From the NCBI GenBank assembly GCA_947629275.1, contig CANRDG010000004.1, forward strand, positions 1-28,038: a stretch of 28,038 bases of DNA, written 5' to 3'. Origin of the DNA: an uncultured Clostridia bacterium (GTDB lineage Bacteria; Bacillota; Clostridia; Oscillospirales; Ruminococcaceae). The position numbers and the translations under genes are program-made. This document shows, in pieces, positions 6,707-13,617 of the stretch. Numbering within the stretch: the stretch's first letter is position 1; each line of letters opens with the position of its first letter. The notes under the pieces are model-generated. The model saw only the letters and a program-made list of their open reading frames with translations, had not been told where the DNA came from and searched no databases.

Positions 6707-8155
6707 ATGGCGGCTGAAAATAAAAAAAATTGCGAAAACAGCGGCATTTTGGAGGGCAAGAGACACATACACTTTATAGGTATAGGCGGCTCGGGTATGT
6801 TTCCGCTGGTACAGATAGTAAAGTCAAAGGGGTATGAGGTCAGCGGCTCTGACAACAACGAGACCGAGACTTTGCAGGCGGTAAGGAACATGGGCTGTGA
6901 AGTATTTTTCGGGCAGAGGGCTGAAAACATACGCGGCGCAGACCTTATTGTGTACACCGCCGCGATAATGAGCGACAACCCCGAACTTATTGCTGCGAAA
7001 GAAAGCGGCATACCCTTGCTTGAAAGGGCTGAGATGCTGGGCGTTGTTTCATCTTGGTACGAAAACGCGATATGTATTTGCGGCACACACGGTAAGACTA
7101 CAGCTACTTCCATGCTGACACAGATATTTTTAGAGACCGACGAGGATATTTCATGCTTTATAGGCGGTAAACTAAAAGCTCTGGGCGGCGGCAGCGGCAG
7201 GGCAGGCGAGGGCAACACTTTTGTCTGCGAAAGCTGCGAGTTTGAGGATCACTTTCTTAAACTTTACCCCGACACGGTGGTAATTCTTAATGTAGATGCC
7301 GACCACCTTGACTACTTCAAAACGCTGGACAATATAAAGAAGTCGTTCAGAAAATTTGCCGAAAAAGCAAGCAATATGCTTATCATAAACGGCGACGACG
7401 AGAACACTGTAGAGTCTGTTCACGGTATAGACAAAAAAACGGTGATGTTCGGGCTTTCGGAGAGAAACGATTACTTTGCGAAAAATATAATGATGAAAGG
7501 TCTTGAAACGACTTTTGAAGCATGGCGAAGAGGGCAGAAAATGGGCAGTGTTACCATGCACGTTGCAGGCACGCACAACGTTATGAACGCCTTAGCTGCT
7601 ATAGCGGCAGCTGACCAAAACGACGTTGCTTTTGAGAAAATGCAGGCGGCGTTTGCAAAGTTTACGGGTGCAGGCAGGCGTTTTGAAAAGATAGCCTATG
7701 CAAAGGGTGTAACGGTAGTTGACGACTATGCCCACCACCCTGCCGAGCTTGCGGCGGTGCTTACCGAGGCGAAACAGTGCGGCTTTGAAAGAGTTATAGC
7801 GGTGTTTCAGCCGTTTACCTATTCAAGGACTAAGATACTTTTTGACGACTTTGTAAAGTGCCTGCAAATTGCAGATATGGTCGTGCTTACAGACATTATG
7901 GGCAGCAGAGAGAAAAACGACATAGGCATTTATACGCGTGACCTTGCAAAAGCGATTCCGGGCTGCATATTCTTTGACTGCGATAATGAAGTTGCCGATG
8001 CGCAGACTGCAAAGCGCAAGGAAGAAAACTTTGACGAGATAATTGAATACCTTCTGAAAGAGCTGAAAGACGGTGATCTGGTGATAACTCTGGGTTGCGG
8101 CGATGCTTACAAGCTGTCGAAAAAGCTGGGAAAAATACTGGAAAGCGAGGAATGA
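6707..8155 (+). CDS. murC: UDP-N-acetylmuramate--L-alanine ligase
   Basis: The 482-residue enzyme adds L-alanine to UDP-MurNAc with ATP in the cytoplasm, the first step of stem-peptide assembly. Motifs in order are the nucleotide-binding HFIGIGGSGM near the N-terminus, the Mur ligase P-loop CGTHGKTT, the central domain EFEDHFL and NVDADHLDYF, and DDYAHHPAEL of the C-terminal domain. The length is slightly above the usual 450-470. The ATG at 6707 is chosen because AAAGGAG (6693-6699) is 7 bp upstream; the earlier in-frame ATG at 6677 would place that site inside the gene. The gene ends 3 bp before lexA. Confidence 0.95.
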   Translation: MAAENKKNCENSGILEGKRHIHFIGIGGSGMFPLVQIVKSKGYEVSGSDNNETETLQAVRNMGCEVFFGQRAENIRGADLIVYTAAIMSDNPELIAAKESGIPLLERAEMLGVVSSWYENAICICGTHGKTTATSMLTQIFLETDEDISCFIGGKLKALGGGSGRAGEGNTFVCESCEFEDHFLKLYPDTVVILNVDADHLDYFKTLDNIKKSFRKFAEKASNMLIINGDDENTVESVHGIDKKTVMFGLSERNDYFAKNIMMKGLETTFEAWRRGQKMGSVTMHVAGTHNVMNALAAIAAADQNDVAFEKMQAAFAKFTGAGRRFEKIAYAKGVTVVDDYAHHPAELAAVLTEAKQCGFERVIAVFQPFTYSRTKILFDDFVKCLQIADMVVLTDIMGSREKNDIGIYTRDLAKAIPGCIFFDCDNEVADAQTAKRKEENFDEIIEYLLKELKDGDLVITLGCGDAYKLSKKLGKILESEE

Positions 8156-8158
8156 GCC

Positions 8159-8749
8159 ATGCAGATGACCGACAAGGAAAAAATGGTGTATGAGTACATC
8201 AAGCAGAGGATAGAAGAGGGCTACGCCCCGACCGTGAGGGAGATATGCACGCAGTTTGGCTTTAAGTCAACATCAACGGCGTTTCGCATAGTAAGGGCGC
8301 TGACTGAAAAAGGCTATCTTGAAAAGGGCGAAAACTGCAACAGGGCTATAAGGCTCAAGCAGGTCGGCAGGAGCATTACCGTGCCTGTGCTGGGTACTGT
8401 TACGGCAGGCGTGCCTATTACGGCTATTGAGGACATAACCGACTACATAAGTTTTCGAAGCGACAAGCATTTTGACAATCCGCTTTTCGCGCTGAAAGTC
8501 AGGGGAGAAAGCATGATAAACGCCGCCATTCTGGACGGTGATATAGTTATCGCTCACCAGCAGACGACCGCCGAGAACGGCGATATTGTGGTAGCTTTGG
8601 TAGACGGCGACAGCGCGACGGTCAAGAGATTTTACAAGGAGAGAGGACACTATCGCTTGCAGCCCGAGAACGACACTATGAAACCTATCATCGCCGACGA
8701 GGTATCTATACTCGGCAAGGTGATAGGGGTAGTAAGGCATTATTACTGA
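8159..8749 (+). CDS. lexA: LexA repressor, SOS regulator and self-cleaving protease
   Basis: The 196-residue protein has an N-terminal winged helix-turn-helix (EICTQFGFKSTSTAFRIVRAL) and a C-terminal S24 peptidase fold. The autocleavage bond is A83-G84 (TVTAGVP), the catalytic serine is S118 in GESM, and the lysine is K156 in SATVKRF, all at the expected spacing. It represses DNA-damage genes until RecA filaments trigger cleavage. It lies 3 bp after murC and is probably co-transcribed from the murC promoter. By eye I found no GAAC-type LexA box between 6564 and 6706 or directly before the gene, so autoregulation is not evident. A weak hairpin terminator follows. Confidence 0.95.
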   Translation: MQMTDKEKMVYEYIKQRIEEGYAPTVREICTQFGFKSTSTAFRIVRALTEKGYLEKGENCNRAIRLKQVGRSITVPVLGTVTAGVPITAIEDITDYISFRSDKHFDNPLFALKVRGESMINAAILDGDIVIAHQQTTAENGDIVVALVDGDSATVKRFYKERGHYRLQPENDTMKPIIADEVSILGKVIGVVRHYY

Positions 8750-8764
8750 TAAAACGTGAAAAAT

Positions 8765-8797
8765 GTCCGTTTGTTTTAGACAAGCGGACAAAGTTTT
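8765..8797 (+). terminator. Probable terminator after lexA
   Basis: GTCCGTTTGT (8765-8774) pairs with ACAAGCGGAC (8780-8789) with one G-T pair and a 5-nt loop; AAAG then TTTTT follows. The tract is slightly displaced, so efficiency may be moderate. Confidence 0.65.
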
Positions 8798-8903
8798 TCA
8801 CAAAGCATTTACTTTTTTGCTCTTATTATGGTATTATATTAGTATGATAAAGTAAGTGGGGAGACCCACGGTAATTAAAGTACCTTTATAATTTAGTGTT
8901 GAG

Positions 8904-8968
8904 AATAATTGCACTTACGTGCAGCGCAGGAGCGCACACGTTGACCGCCATAAATGTTGGTCAATGTG
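8904..8968 (+). repeat. Dispersed repeat, copy 2 (full, with stem-loop)
   Basis: The first 25 bases equal copy 1 at 6218-6242, and bases 8922-8945 equal the complement of 13530-13553. The 3' half is an inverted repeat, CACGTTGACC (8937-8946) with GGTCAATGTG (8959-8968), one G-T type mismatch and a 12-nt loop. It therefore links the other two copies as one family. Confidence 0.8.
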
Positions 8969-9018
8969 CAGCTATGAAACTTTGTGCGTTGACTGGTTGT
9001 AGTTTTTCACATTGTACG

Positions 9019-9225
9019 GCGTTCCATAATGGAACGCGGAAAGAGAGATAAGGTCTTTTCAAAGGAGAGGCTCTCTCTTGCAGAGCCTCTCCTCTTAGAA
9101 AACAGTCCACAGGACTGTTTTCTAATTCACCTCTTGCAGAGCGCCTGCCGTATGGGGCTTTCGCCGTCTGCGGACGGCGACGGGGGCGTTGCCCCTCGAC
9201 CCTATGACCCTTTTGAAAAAGGGTC
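9019..9225. repeat. Tandem block of six inverted repeats
   Basis: Six inverted repeats lie end to end: GCGTTCCAT-a-ATGGAACGC (9019-9037); a 12-bp stem at 9063-9074/9082-9093; a 14-bp stem at 9095-9108/9112-9125 with loop ACA; TCGCCGTC/GACGGCGA (9161-9180); GGGGC/GCCCC (9183-9195); and GACCCTTTT/AAAAGGGTC (9206-9225), whose arms match those at 28-47. All arms pair exactly. The block looks like a composite dispersed element rather than a single terminator. Confidence 0.75.
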
Positions 9226-9245
9226 AATCGAAAACTTTTAATTTC

Positions 9246-9275
9246 TTGACAGGAATTTAAAGTTTTGCGTATTGT
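9246..9275 (+). promoter_or_regulatory. Candidate promoter for the amino-acid ABC transporter
   Basis: TTGACA (9246-9251) is followed after 18 bp by TATTGT (9270-9275), a 4 of 6 match to the -10 consensus. It lies directly after the hairpin block and about 105 bp before the binding-protein start. Confidence 0.5.
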
Positions 9276-9379
9276 GGAGCGGTGAACAGCTCCGCAGGCT
9301 GCGCGTAAGCGTGGAAAATATTTATCAGCACTTGTATAAAGGAAACTTAAAAACACTTCTAGTTGGAAAGGAAATAATT

Positions 9380-10291
9380 ATGGCAAATATCAGTATCAAA
9401 AAAATGCTTGCAGGTACTCTTGCGGCAATGTTTATGCTTACTGCAAGCGCCTGCGGAAACAGCGACAGCAGCACGACAAGCACTGCTGCAAACGGAGATA
9501 CAACTTCAGCGACCGAAAGCACGGTCTCTGCTGACGACACTTCTTCTTCAGCTGACGAAAGCGCGGCTGCTACAGACGATTCTTTGCAGAAAGTGCTTGA
9601 CAGCGGCAAGTTCGTTTTGGGTCTTGACGCATCTTTCAAGCCTATGGGTTATACCGATGAAAATGACGAGATAGTCGGATTTGACATTGACTGCGCCGAG
9701 GAAGTATGCAAGAGACTGGGCGTTACGCTCGAAAAGAAGGGCATCAACTGGGATACCAAGGAGGACACCCTCGATGCAGGAACTATTGACTGCATATGGA
9801 ACGGTATGTCGATAGACGAAAAAAGAGAGGAGAGAATGAACCTCTCAGAGCCGTACATGGAAAACAGCATGGTGTTCGTAGTGCCGGGCAACAGCACCGC
9901 GGAGAAGATGTCAGACTTAGCTGATAAGGCTGTTGCCGTACAGAACGGTTCTACTGCTCAGACGCTTCTTGAAGAATCTGCAATAGGCGGCAGATGCAAG
10001 ATATCTCCGCTGGCGACCAACGTTGAAGCTTTGCAGCAGATGGATCTCGGTCTTGTAGACGCTGTATATCTTGACAGTGTTGTTGCCGAGTACGAGATAG
10101 CAGAGGCAGGCAAGGACTGGAAAATATTTACGGACGGCAGCGAATCGGAGAAGTACGCTATAGGCTTTCGCAAGGGCGACCAAGCTCTGCGCGATAAGGT
10201 GCAGGAAACGCTTTCCGAAATGAAAGCAGACGGCACTTTAGCGAAGATATCCGAAAAGTGGTTCGGCAAGGACGTTACGATAGTTAAGTAA
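9380..10291 (+). CDS. Polar amino-acid ABC transporter substrate-binding lipoprotein
   Basis: The 303-residue product is a family 3 solute-binding protein. It has a lipoprotein signal with lipobox TASAC (C25), a Ser/Thr/Ala-rich linker to about residue 70, and then the bilobed domain beginning KVLDSGKFVLGLDASFKPMGY, with DEIVGFDIDCAEEVCKRLG and the DCIWNGMSI segment typical of polar amino-acid binders. It captures substrate outside the membrane and delivers it to the permease encoded next. The ATG at 9380 is chosen because AAAGGA (9367-9372) lies 7 bp upstream. A hairpin-T terminator separates it from the permease gene, as expected if the binding protein is made in excess. The exact amino acid (for example cystine or glutamine) cannot be told. 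Confidence 0.9.
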   Translation: MANISIKKMLAGTLAAMFMLTASACGNSDSSTTSTAANGDTTSATESTVSADDTSSSADESAAATDDSLQKVLDSGKFVLGLDASFKPMGYTDENDEIVGFDIDCAEEVCKRLGVTLEKKGINWDTKEDTLDAGTIDCIWNGMSIDEKREERMNLSEPYMENSMVFVVPGNSTAEKMSDLADKAVAVQNGSTAQTLLEESAIGGRCKISPLATNVEALQQMDLGLVDAVYLDSVVAEYEIAEAGKDWKIFTDGSESEKYAIGFRKGDQALRDKVQETLSEMKADGTLAKISEKWFGKDVTIVK

Positions 10292-10306
10292 CAGAAAATA
10301 ATGCTT

Positions 10307-10340
10307 ACGGTCCGTTGTGTATTCGGCGGACCGTTTTGTT
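10307..10340 (+). terminator. Attenuating terminator between binding protein and permease genes
   Basis: ACGGTCCG (10307-10314) pairs exactly with CGGACCGT (10327-10334), followed by TTTGTT. It sits inside the transporter operon, so it probably lets only part of the transcripts continue. Confidence 0.75.
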
Positions 10341-10363
10341 AACTAAAGATAAGTGGGGATATA

Positions 10364-11068
10364 ATGACCGGTGATGAGATTTGGGGCGTTGTCAAGATAC
10401 TTTTGAAGTATCTTCTGCCCACGCTGAAAATATTCGGCTTTACGCTTTTGTATTCGGTGCCGCTGGGAATGATAGTGGCACTTTTGAAAATGTGCAGATT
10501 TAAGCCGATAAAATGGCTTACGAGCCTTTACATACTTATAATGCGCGGTACGCCTCTTATGCTTCAGGTAATAGTGGCGTACTTTGCCGTGCCTATGCTG
10601 AAAAGGAGCGAGGCTATGCCAAGTCTTTTGCATAAGCTTTTGGAAGCTGTGAACATACAGGCGGACAGCTACCTTTTCAATACCGTGCTTGTGGCGTTCG
10701 TACTAAACTACGCCGCGTACTTTGCAGAGATATTCAGAGGCGGCATAGAATCCATACCGAAAGGGCAGTATGAGGCGGCTGCGGCGCTGGGCTTTTCAAA
10801 GCGGCAGACATTTTTTAGGATAATACTTCCGCAGGTCATAAAAAGGGTAGTACCGGCAAGCTCTAACGAAGTTATAACGCTTGTGAAAGATACCTCGCTT
10901 GCAAACGTTGTCGCATACGCAGAGATAACGATGAAGGCGCGCCAGCAGATGCAGAATTTCAGCTCGCTGACACCGCTTTTCATAGCAGGCGCGTTTTACT
11001 TTGTGCTGGCAACGGTGCTTACAGTGATATTCTCGTTTATCGAGAAAAAACTTGACTATTATAAATAA
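10364..11068 (+). CDS. Amino-acid ABC transporter permease
   Basis: The 234-residue integral membrane protein belongs to the HisM/GlnP permease family, with about five membrane helices. It shows the N-terminal FTLLYSVPLGMIVALLKM segment, the RGTPLMLQV motif and the ATPase-contacting EAA loop in QYEAAAALGFSKRQTFFRIILPQ. The start follows a GTGGGGA ribosome binding site. The ATPase gene begins 14 bp downstream. It probably works as a homodimer, since only one permease gene is present. Confidence 0.92.
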   Translation: MTGDEIWGVVKILLKYLLPTLKIFGFTLLYSVPLGMIVALLKMCRFKPIKWLTSLYILIMRGTPLMLQVIVAYFAVPMLKRSEAMPSLLHKLLEAVNIQADSYLFNTVLVAFVLNYAAYFAEIFRGGIESIPKGQYEAAAALGFSKRQTFFRIILPQVIKRVVPASSNEVITLVKDTSLANVVAYAEITMKARQQMQNFSSLTPLFIAGAFYFVLATVLTVIFSFIEKKLDYYK

Positions 11069-11082
11069 GGAGGGCGCGTGCG

Positions 11083-11865
11083 ATGGCGAGTATGCTTGAA
11101 GTAAAAAATCTTTCAAAAAACTTCGATGACCTGAGCGTTTTGAAGGATATATCTTTCAGCGTGAACAAGGGCGACGTTATAGCCGTTATAGGTCCGTCTG
11201 GTTCGGGAAAATCAACGCTTTTAAGATGTATAAACCAGCTTGAAAAAGCAAGCGGCGGCGAAGTTTTAGTGTGCGGCAAAACTATGTTCAGCACCGACGA
11301 AAACGGCAAAGTTGTGTACGCGCCTGCGGCAGACCTGCGGGAGATACGCTTGAAAATAGGTCTGGTGTTTCAGAATTTCAATCTGTTTCCTCACTTTTCG
11401 GTACTTAGAAACATTACCGAAGCGCCCGTGCGCGTGCTTAAAAAAAGCCGCGAAGAAGCCACTGAAACGGCTCGTGGTCTGCTTAAAAAAATGGGTCTTG
11501 AAAGCAAAGAAAACGCCTATCCATGCGAGCTTTCGGGCGGTCAGCAGCAGAGAGTTTCTATAGCAAGGGCAATGGCTTTAAGCCCCGAGATACTTTTCTT
11601 TGACGAACCGACTTCAGCGCTTGACCCCGAGCTTACGGGAGAGATACTTAAAGTTATAAGGCAGCTGGCGGCAGACGGCATGACTATGGTGATAGTTACA
11701 CATGAAATGGAATTTGCACGCGACGTTGCCGACAGAGTTATATTTATGGAACACGGCGTTATTGTTGAAGAGGGCGCGCCGCAGCAGCTTTTCGGGGCGC
11801 AGGCTTCCGAGAGGACAAAACAATTCCTGCAAAGATTCAACAGCGGAAAAGAACCGCAGGATTAA
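11083..11865 (+). CDS. Amino-acid ABC transporter ATP-binding protein
   Basis: The 260-residue ATPase powers the transporter. It has Walker A GPSGSGKST (37-45), Q-loop VFQNFNLFPH, signature LSGGQQQR (150-157), Walker B ILFFDEP (170-176) and the switch histidine in VTHEMEFA, matching the GlnQ/HisP group. It is slightly longer than the usual 240 because of an insert (about 64-84, with TDENGKVVYAPAADL) before the Q-loop. The start has an AAGGAGGG ribosome binding site. It is the third gene of the transporter set and is followed after 55 bp by the cardiolipin synthase gene. Confidence 0.93.
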   Translation: MASMLEVKNLSKNFDDLSVLKDISFSVNKGDVIAVIGPSGSGKSTLLRCINQLEKASGGEVLVCGKTMFSTDENGKVVYAPAADLREIRLKIGLVFQNFNLFPHFSVLRNITEAPVRVLKKSREEATETARGLLKKMGLESKENAYPCELSGGQQQRVSIARAMALSPEILFFDEPTSALDPELTGEILKVIRQLAADGMTMVIVTHEMEFARDVADRVIFMEHGVIVEEGAPQQLFGAQASERTKQFLQRFNSGKEPQD

Positions 11866-11920
11866 CACCCGCCAAAAGTCGCAATACTAAAATACAGGAA
11901 AGGAGCGGAGAAAAGATAAA

Positions 11921-13474
11921 ATGAAATTTCTGAAAAAGTTGTACGGCTGCGTTACCAAAGTTTTCAGCCGAAGGTTTATAATAATACTGCTGATCTTAGT
12001 CGAGATATTTTTCCTTATCGACTCCGTTATTCTTATGGGAGAGGTCTATTACATTGTAGACATTGTTATGGGTGTGATAGCCTTTATTCTCTCGCTGTAT
12101 ATAGTAAACCGCGACGAAGACCCTGCGTACAAGATAGCGTGGCTTATACCGCTGCTGCTTTTTCCCGTGCTGACGGCGTTTTTGTATCTGTTTTTCAAAA
12201 TGCAGATCTCTTTGCAGCTTATAAAAAAGGGACATATAAAGGTCGTTGAGGAGACGAAAGACTGTTTGCAGCCCGATGAAAAAACGGTGGAATATCTTGA
12301 CAGGGAAAGCCCAAAGATCGCAGGTTATTGCAGGTATATGCAAAAGTATGCAGGCTACCCTGCCGCGGCAAACTCAAAGGCTGACTATTACCCATCGGGT
12401 GAAAAGGTGTTTCCCGATATAAAGACAGCTTTGGAAAGCGCGGAAAACTTCATTTTTATGGAGTTTTTCATTATTACAGAGGGCAAAATGTGGAGCGAAA
12501 CTCTTGACATTTTAAAACGCAAGGCGCAGGCAGGCGTTGACGTAAGACTAATATACGACGGTTTCGGCTCGCAGATGGCTCTGCCGTCGGGATACCACAA
12601 AAAGCTGGAGGCAGTGGGCATAAAAACGCGTATTTTCAGCAAATTTACGCCATTTTTGTCTACATCTCAAAACAACCGCGACCACCGCAAAATAATAGTC
12701 GTTGACGGTAAAACTGCGTTTACAGGCGGCTTTAACATGGCCGACGAATACATCAACGAAAAAGAGCGTTTCGGCTACTGGAAAGACGGCGGCGTGCGCA
12801 TAACGGGCGATGCCGTGTACAACTGTACCGTGATGTTTTTGAGAATGTGGTCGTTTCTGACGCACGAAAAGGCTGACTGCGAAAGTTTTAAGGTGCAAAG
12901 CGAGCGGCTTGACTGCCCAGAGGGCAGCTTTATGATACCGTTCAGCGACTCGCCCATTGACGACGAGCCTGTGGGCAAGCTGACGTATCTGAACATTATA
13001 AACAATGCGCGAAAATATGTGTATATAAGTACACCGTATCTGGTTCTTGACAGTGACATGGTGACCGCCATGGAATACGCCACCAAGAGCGGCGTTGACG
13101 TGAAACTGCTGCTGCCCGGCATACCCGACAAAAAGTACATGAAGATGATAGCGCAGTCGCAGTACAAAAAGCTGCTGCGAAAGGGCGTTGAGATATATGA
13201 GTTTGACAAGGGCTTCGTGCATGAGAAGCTGTTTGTCAGCGATGATGACATTGCCGTTTCGGGTTCTATAAATCTTGACTACCGCAGTTTGTATCTGCAC
13301 TTTGAATGCGGCGCGTTTATGTATCGGCAAGACTGTATTTCGGACATGAAAAACGACTATCTTGAAATGATAACAAAGCACTCCACGCGCGTGACCGAGC
13401 AGTGGATAAAGGAGATACCGCTGTGGCAGAAGCTCGCCGGCGCAATGCTGAATGTTATTTCAAGTTTGTTGTAA
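11921..13474 (+). CDS. cls: Cardiolipin synthase
   Basis: The 517-residue membrane enzyme condenses two phosphatidylglycerols to cardiolipin and glycerol. N-terminal hydrophobic segments (about 18-62, probably two helices, and about 71-90) anchor it. Two phospholipase D HKD motifs follow: DHRKIIVVD with H255, K257 and D262, and VHEKLFVSD with H434 and K436, the latter part of the ClsA-type HEK pattern. YKIAWLIPLLLFPVLTAF-like residues after the first helices match Firmicute Cls. It starts after GGAG some distance upstream. It may share the amino-acid transporter mRNA but no functional link is seen. It converges on ppk1 across a shared terminator. Confidence 0.93.
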   Translation: MKFLKKLYGCVTKVFSRRFIIILLILVEIFFLIDSVILMGEVYYIVDIVMGVIAFILSLYIVNRDEDPAYKIAWLIPLLLFPVLTAFLYLFFKMQISLQLIKKGHIKVVEETKDCLQPDEKTVEYLDRESPKIAGYCRYMQKYAGYPAAANSKADYYPSGEKVFPDIKTALESAENFIFMEFFIITEGKMWSETLDILKRKAQAGVDVRLIYDGFGSQMALPSGYHKKLEAVGIKTRIFSKFTPFLSTSQNNRDHRKIIVVDGKTAFTGGFNMADEYINEKERFGYWKDGGVRITGDAVYNCTVMFLRMWSFLTHEKADCESFKVQSERLDCPEGSFMIPFSDSPIDDEPVGKLTYLNIINNARKYVYISTPYLVLDSDMVTAMEYATKSGVDVKLLLPGIPDKKYMKMIAQSQYKKLLRKGVEIYEFDKGFVHEKLFVSDDDIAVSGSINLDYRSLYLHFECGAFMYRQDCISDMKNDYLEMITKHSTRVTEQWIKEIPLWQKLAGAMLNVISSLL

Positions 13475-13506
13475 AAATTATCCACGGGCAGAGAGCTCGT
13501 GGGTTA

Positions 13507-13553
13507 CACATTGACCGCCACAAGTGTCAGTCAACGTGTGCGCTCCTGCGCTG
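13507..13553 (-). repeat. Dispersed repeat, copy 3 (inverted)
   Basis: Bases 13530-13553 are the exact complement of 8922-8945. The stem CACATTGAC (13507-13515) with GTCAACGTG (13530-13538) corresponds to that of copy 2, with compensating changes in arm and loop. It lies between the cls stop codon and the shared terminator. Confidence 0.78.
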
Positions 13554-13575
13554 CGCGACAGCGCAAACAACATAT

Positions 13576-13612
13576 AAAAAACGGTTCTGCTCAAATAAGT
13601 AGAACCGTTTCT
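13576..13612. terminator. Bidirectional terminator between cls and ppk1
   Basis: AAACGGTTCT (13579-13588) pairs exactly with AGAACCGTTT (13601-13610) across a 12-nt loop. A residues precede the stem and T residues close it, so it can serve the convergent cls and ppk1 transcripts. Confidence 0.85.
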
Positions 13613-13617
13613 GACTT

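Larger units (their letters stand above)
8750..9379. other. 630-bp non-coding region rich in hairpins and repeats
   Basis: No gene with a ribosome binding site and recognisable product is seen here. In order it holds the lexA terminator, a weak promoter-like pair (TTTACT at 8808-8813, 18 bp, TATTAT at 8832-8837), a small GTGGG/CCCAC hairpin near 8857-8869, dispersed repeat copy 2 (8904-8968), a 19-bp palindrome (9019-9037), a block of five further hairpins (9063-9225), and a promoter candidate for the amino-acid transporter (9246-9275). Reading frames crossing it are side effects of the repeats. Confidence 0.7.

Noticed and set aside
9019..9037. Palindrome considered as a LexA (SOS) box
   Set aside because: The arms are GTTCC/GGAAC, the reverse orientation of GAAC-N4-GTTC, and it is downstream of lexA inside a repeat block.
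9029..9241. Small plus-strand frame in the hairpin block
   Set aside because: It runs through several perfect inverted repeats, has repeat-derived residues and no product similarity.
12548..13381. 277-codon frame antisense to cls
   Set aside because: It covers both HKD motifs of cls on the other strand and has a His/Val/Tyr-rich composition typical of antisense translation.
6218..13553. Repeats considered as CRISPR units
   Set aside because: The three copies are thousands of bases apart, in both orientations and of unequal length, with genes between them.
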